Assembly (NCBI GenBank): GCA_040387735.1
Contig: JAZKDE010000016.1
Coordinates: forward strand, 5,009-69,008
Direction of reading: 5' to 3'
Length of the DNA: 64,000 nucleotides
DNA from: Arcicella sp040387735
GTDB taxonomy: Bacteria > Bacteroidota > Bacteroidia > Cytophagales > Spirosomataceae
Positions 60,770-64,000 of the stretch are shown here, one piece after another. A program made the translations under genes and the position numbers. The notes under the pieces were generated by a model, which made no database searches, was not told the DNA's origin, and saw only the letters and a program-made list of their open reading frames with translations. The first letter of the stretch is position 1. Each line of letters starts with the position of its first letter.

Positions 60770-61645
60770 CTACCACCCTCCCCATTACAGCTTATTAATG
60801 ATCCTATTTTAAGTAATTACCCAATAAAACTGTACATTAAGCGTGATGATTTGATTCATCCAGAAATTACTGGTAATAAATGGCGTAAATTAAAGTATAA
60901 TTTAATCGCTGCAAGAGAAAATGGTTTCAATAAGTTACTCACTTTTGGGGGAGCATTTTCTAATCATATTTATGCAACTGCGGCGGCGGGCAAAGAGTTT
61001 GGATTTGAAACAACTGGCATTATTAGAGGCGAAGAATTAACTCCTTTTTCAAATCAAGTTTTACTTTTTGCCAAACTGTGCGGTATGGATTTAATCTTTC
61101 TTCCAAGGTTGAACTATGGTTTCAAAGACAAAATAACTCGGCAATATAAAGATGAATTTTATGTGCTTCCTGAAGGCGGTACCAATGAATTAGCTATCAA
61201 AGGTGTGGTGGAAATGATGGATGAAATTTATTCGGAAATCACCCCAGAGTATATTTGTGTGGCGGCTGGCACTGGTGGGACTTTGGCGGGCGTTGTTACT
61301 GGACTTCGAGGCGATACTGAAGCACTTGGATTTGCAGTGTTGAAAGATAAAGGTTTATTGTGGAACGCTGTCGCTAAACTCATCCCTGAATCCTCCGAAT
61401 TTGATATTTCAACCGATTATATTTTTGGAAATTACGGAAAAACCACGCCAGAATTGATTGAGTTTATTAAGGCATTTGAGAAAAGAAATCCAAGCATTAA
61501 ATTAGAACAAGTCTATACGGGAAAAATGATGTACGGCGTTTACGATATGATTCAGAAAGGTAAATTCAAGGAAAATTCAACCATCGTTGTTGTGCATACG
61601 GGCGGTTTAAGCGGGCGAATGAAGGAATTAGACAAGTTTGATTAA
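60761..61645 (+). CDS. 1-aminocyclopropane-1-carboxylate deaminase/D-cysteine desulfhydrase family PLP enzyme
   Basis: 294 residues, fold-type II PLP enzyme. I-K-R-D-D-L-I-H-P near residue 27 and the PLP lysine in T-G-N-K-W-R-K-L-K-Y near 37 are typical. G-G-A-F-S-N-H near 65 binds the carboxylate and A-A-G-T-G-G-T-L-A-G near 169 the PLP phosphate. It could deaminate ACC or release sulfide from D-cysteine; the length and lack of plant-type features favour the latter, but this is inference. Convergent with the bestrophin gene, overlapping by 4 bp. Confidence 0.88.
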   Translation: MIQLPPSPLQLINDPILSNYPIKLYIKRDDLIHPEITGNKWRKLKYNLIAARENGFNKLLTFGGAFSNHIYATAAAGKEFGFETTGIIRGEELTPFSNQVLLFAKLCGMDLIFLPRLNYGFKDKITRQYKDEFYVLPEGGTNELAIKGVVEMMDEIYSEITPEYICVAAGTGGTLAGVVTGLRGDTEALGFAVLKDKGLLWNAVAKLIPESSEFDISTDYIFGNYGKTTPELIEFIKAFEKRNPSIKLEQVYTGKMMYGVYDMIQKGKFKENSTIVVVHTGGLSGRMKELDKFD

Positions 61646-62508
61646 ATAATCTCTTGAATGTGCTTTTGGATATTTTTACAAATTTGATTGAGTGGTAAAT
61701 CATTAGAATCTATTCCAAAAGGATTTTCAATTTCCTCCGCAATTAACTCTAAACTGGCAAGCACATAAAACACAAATACTACAATTGGAATGGATAAATA
61801 TCCCAATGAAAAAACGTATCCAAACGGTAAAGTCATCACATAAAAAAAGATAAATTTCTTAATAAATACCGAATACGAAAAAGGAATTGGCGTATTTTTG
61901 ATTCGCTCACAAGCACCACAAATATCCGTAAATGAGCTTAATTCGCTATTTAAAAACAATAATTGCTCCCCCGAAATGACTTTGTTTTGATATAATTCTT
62001 GCACCTTTTTAAAAATAAGTCCTGCAATATAGTTCGGTTTGTGATTCCCTTCAGCAATATTAATTGTCGAAGTAAATAACTCACTATTATGTTGATGTCC
62101 CCTTAAATGTCTCTTTAAAGCAAATGCATACTCAATAATAAATCCTTGAAAGTCTTTTCTAAGATTCAAATCATTTTCGGGCAAAACAGCATTCAATTTC
62201 AACGCAAGATTTCTGGAATTATTCACTAAACTTCCAAACAATTTACGCCCTTCCCACCAACGTTCGTAAGCCGTATTTGTTCTAAAAACCAGTAATAAGG
62301 AAATCACAAAACCCAACATTCCGTGCATAACGGTAATGTTTTTGAGGTGACTTCCATCTCCTAATTTAAAAAACTCAATTTCCAAATAAGCAACTATTCC
62401 TACGTAAACAGCGATCCAAAACAGCATCGGTAATAACTGCCTAAATGTATCCGCTTTGTGCAACCTAAATATAAAAGTGAACCACTCCTTTGGATTATAA
62501 TTTATCAT
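61642..62508 (-). CDS. Bestrophin-family ion channel
   Basis: 288 residues with four hydrophobic helices and the R-T-N-T-A-Y-E-R-W-W-E-G-R segment near residue 79, a clear hallmark of bacterial bestrophins. The pattern matches the UPF0187/YneE group. Homologues form pentameric channels that conduct cations or anions. It follows the thioredoxin-fold gene by 32 bp on the same strand. Confidence 0.92.
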   Translation of the reverse strand: MINYNPKEWFTFIFRLHKADTFRQLLPMLFWIAVYVGIVAYLEIEFFKLGDGSHLKNITVMHGMLGFVISLLLVFRTNTAYERWWEGRKLFGSLVNNSRNLALKLNAVLPENDLNLRKDFQGFIIEYAFALKRHLRGHQHNSELFTSTINIAEGNHKPNYIAGLIFKKVQELYQNKVISGEQLLFLNSELSSFTDICGACERIKNTPIPFSYSVFIKKFIFFYVMTLPFGYVFSLGYLSIPIVVFVFYVLASLELIAEEIENPFGIDSNDLPLNQICKNIQKHIQEII

Positions 62509-62540
62509 AAATTTTCTTCGTTAACTCTATTCTAAGATTG

Positions 62541-63650
62541 CTACTCTCTTTCGTCAACTATTTTTTGTAATTCCTCAATTGTTTCGTCGTAATTTTTGTC
62601 GGCAGGAACAAATTCATACGTTTTCAAAATATTCTTTGCCATTATTTTAGCCTCCTCCGTATGTCCAATTTTCTCCAACAAAAGAGCTTTGTAATATTTA
62701 TAAATTCGCTCGGGATAAACTCTTTCAAAATTAATATTTTGCACATTAACCTTTTCAAGCGTCATCAATAACGTTTCTGAGTCTGCCGTGCGATAATATA
62801 TTTCAGAAATAACCCTCACGAATTCAGATAAGACAAGGCCCGTAAACTGAAAATCCGCAAATCTATCTTTACTTTCTGCTAATTCAATCAAATTCTTTTT
62901 AATACTATCGGTTTCATTACGTTCGAGACTATAAAATAAATTAAATATAGTCTTTTCTCTTACGCCTAAACCAATTTTTTCGGCATAAATAACCAACTCA
63001 TTTAACAATGCCATATTATTCATTTTCCCTGCTTTTCTGGCACAATTTGCCAGCACATAATAAACCTCTAACTTGGCAGCAACGCCTTTTGGTCGATAAT
63101 TATTTCCCGTATAAAGTGTTAAGGCAATTTCTGGTTTTGACAAAAGATAATTAAAATTATAAGTTGCCCAAGAGTAATCATTGGGTGTTTTTGCCGTCGC
63201 ATTGAATGATTCTAAGGTTTCTTTTTCCAGATTTCGATAACCATTTGGTTCATTTATTGCATCCTTTAAGAAAGTACTAAAAGCATCCAAAGAAACTTCT
63301 CCTATCCTTAATCGCACTATCTGGCCCTGTTTATCAATGACCAAATAAGCGGGTAAAGCAGCAATACCAAACTGTTGTTGTATCAATAAACCTTCAGGCG
63401 ATGCTGCATCTAAACGTAATGCCAAGAAATTGGCATTAATTTGATTTTCGAGAATATCCCTACGAAAAACGTCCTTTTCCATTCGGTTTGACGCACCGCT
63501 CCAAGTGGCGGCGATATTCAAAAAAATGTATTTATCGTACTTTTGAGCGGAATCTAAGGCAGATTTGTAAGTACCTTTAAAATAGTCTATTCCAAAAATA
63601 TTTTGAGAAAATGGCGGAAGAAAAAGAGTTAATAGAATAATTTTCTTCAT
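62541..63650 (-). CDS. Thioredoxin-fold periplasmic protein lacking both CxxC cysteines
   Basis: 369 residues with a signal peptide (L-F-L-P-P-F-S-Q-N). The thioredoxin fold spans about 25-130; the active site W-C-x-x-C-K-x-M is replaced by W-S-G-A-S-N-R-M near residue 49, with codons AGC and TCA for the two serines, and the cis-proline is kept in A-A-L-P-A-Y. It therefore cannot form a disulfide. A helical C-terminal domain of about 220 residues follows, as in DUF4369/TPR-like Bacteroidota proteins. A binding or chaperone role is more likely than redox work. Confidence 0.75.
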   Translation of the reverse strand: MKKIILLTLFLPPFSQNIFGIDYFKGTYKSALDSAQKYDKYIFLNIAATWSGASNRMEKDVFRRDILENQINANFLALRLDAASPEGLLIQQQFGIAALPAYLVIDKQGQIVRLRIGEVSLDAFSTFLKDAINEPNGYRNLEKETLESFNATAKTPNDYSWATYNFNYLLSKPEIALTLYTGNNYRPKGVAAKLEVYYVLANCARKAGKMNNMALLNELVIYAEKIGLGVREKTIFNLFYSLERNETDSIKKNLIELAESKDRFADFQFTGLVLSEFVRVISEIYYRTADSETLLMTLEKVNVQNINFERVYPERIYKYYKALLLEKIGHTEEAKIMAKNILKTYEFVPADKNYDETIEELQKIVDERE

Positions 63651-63685
63651 GAGGGAATTTGTGTGATTGTATTCTTACAAAAATA

Positions 63686-63723
63686 CAAAAAAGGCTTTTG
63701 TTTGATGAAACAAAAGCCTTTTT
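63686..63723. terminator. Strong terminator between sufB and the thioredoxin-fold gene
   Basis: 17-bp arms (63686-63702 and 63707-63723) with a 4-nt loop, rich in A and T at the base and with the core AGGCTTTTG. It lies 27 bp beyond the sufB stop, as expected for its terminator on the minus strand. Confidence 0.88.
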
Positions 63724-63749
63724 AATTCAATTTTATTTTGTTCAACGTT

Positions 63750-64000
63750 TTATCCAACCGAGCCTTCTAATGAAACGGCAAGTAGCTTTTGGGCTTCAAC
63801 CGCAAATTCCATTGGCAATTGGTTTAAAACTTCTTTAGCGTAACCGTTCACTATTAATGCTACGGCAGCTTCCGTTGAAATTCCTCTTTGGTTACAGTAA
63901 AATAATTGGTCTTCTCCAATTTTTGAAGTCGTAGCTTCGTGTTCTACCGTTGCTGTTTTATTTTTTACTTCAATGTACGGAAAAGTATGAGCTCCGCAAC
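63750..64000 (-). CDS. sufB: Fe-S cluster assembly protein SufB, C-terminal fragment
   Basis: Partial gene; the last 83 codons are inside the window. The text H-E-A-T-T-S-K-I-G-E-D-Q-L-F-Y-C near the window edge, followed by R-G-I-S-T-E-A-A-V-A-L-I-V-N-G-Y, is the conserved SufB/SufD C-terminal core; SufB has Y-C-N-Q-R-G-I here. E-F-A-V-E-A-Q-K-L-L ends the protein. It acts with SufC and SufD as the Fe-S scaffold. The other suf genes are outside the window, and a terminator follows the stop. Confidence 0.95.
   Translation of the reverse strand, partial: CGAHTFPYIEVKNKTATVEHEATTSKIGEDQLFYCNQRGISTEAAVALIVNGYAKEVLNQLPMEFAVEAQKLLAVSLEGSVG

Noticed and set aside
1..64000. CRISPR arrays, tRNA or rRNA genes
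   Set aside because: No regularly spaced direct repeats and no cloverleaf or rRNA-like sequence was recognised by eye; a tRNAscan-SE or CRISPR finder run would settle it.

Overview
The window looks like a chromosomal segment of a low-GC member of the Bacteroidota, most probably order Cytophagales (Spirosomataceae-like; this rank is inference). Support comes from a SusC/SusD pair, a reg_prop/Y_Y_Y sensor kinase, Bacteroidota-type promoters (TTG, a spacer of about 20, then TAnnTTTG), starts that mostly lack Shine-Dalgarno sequences, and a split two-gene transketolase. Two runs of exactly ten Ns (5983-5992 and 57740-57749) fall inside genes and mark scaffold joins of unknown true length. No rRNA, tRNA, CRISPR array or intact transposase was recognised.

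Layout. 1-2.3 kb: an M19 dipeptidase (cut by the window edge), a D-threonine-aldolase-like PLP enzyme and a RidA protein, apparently one D-amino-acid/dipeptide operon. 2.4-11.4 kb: a polysaccharide utilisation locus with GH29 fucosidase, SusD-like and SusC-like proteins on the minus strand, and a divergent DeoR regulator plus GH125 alpha-mannosidase; the SusC/DeoR intergenic region carries clustered TTGCAA palindromes. 11.4-13.6 kb: an NrtR-type Nudix regulator and a membrane-anchored, degenerate PP2C-like protein. 13.7-19.2 kb: five glycosyltransferases in one minus-strand operon. 19.3-25.2 kb: sucC, an M48 lipoprotein protease, an FAH-family enzyme and a polyprenol-type glycosyltransferase pair. 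25.5-31.4 kb: M23 peptidase, a Bcp peroxiredoxin, and the two transketolase halves separated by an AT-rich ATPase/TOPRIM-like gene pair.

31.5-39.4 kb: two successive ECF sigma / membrane anti-sigma / Spy-like triads, then a YHYH lipoprotein, a multicopper oxidase and two copies of a YwqK-like plus SCO pair. This reads as an envelope or copper-handling island. 39.4-43.1 kb: a DeoR regulator divergent from an operon of VOC protein, deoxyribonucleotidase, MFS transporter and a stand-alone PRAI-family protein. 43.1-51.2 kb: a c-type haem lipoprotein, an esterase/SMP-30 fusion, a GntR-LacI regulator, several small proteins of unknown role and a GH5 enzyme. 51.2-54.9 kb: a two-component system next to the GH5 gene. 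55-64 kb: a fused hydantoinase/5-oxoprolinase, a GNAT acetyltransferase, RluD, an ACC deaminase/D-cysteine desulfhydrase homologue, a bestrophin, a thioredoxin-fold protein lacking both CxxC cysteines, and the end of sufB.

The most notable candidate system is the pair at 28864-30413. An SMC/OLD-like ATPase is translationally linked to a DUF4276/TOPRIM-like protein, it is about 29% GC in hand-counted samples against about 47% in the flanking genes, and it sits exactly between two genes that form one enzyme. This is the expected appearance of an acquired two-gene defence module. Its function is inferred, not shown.
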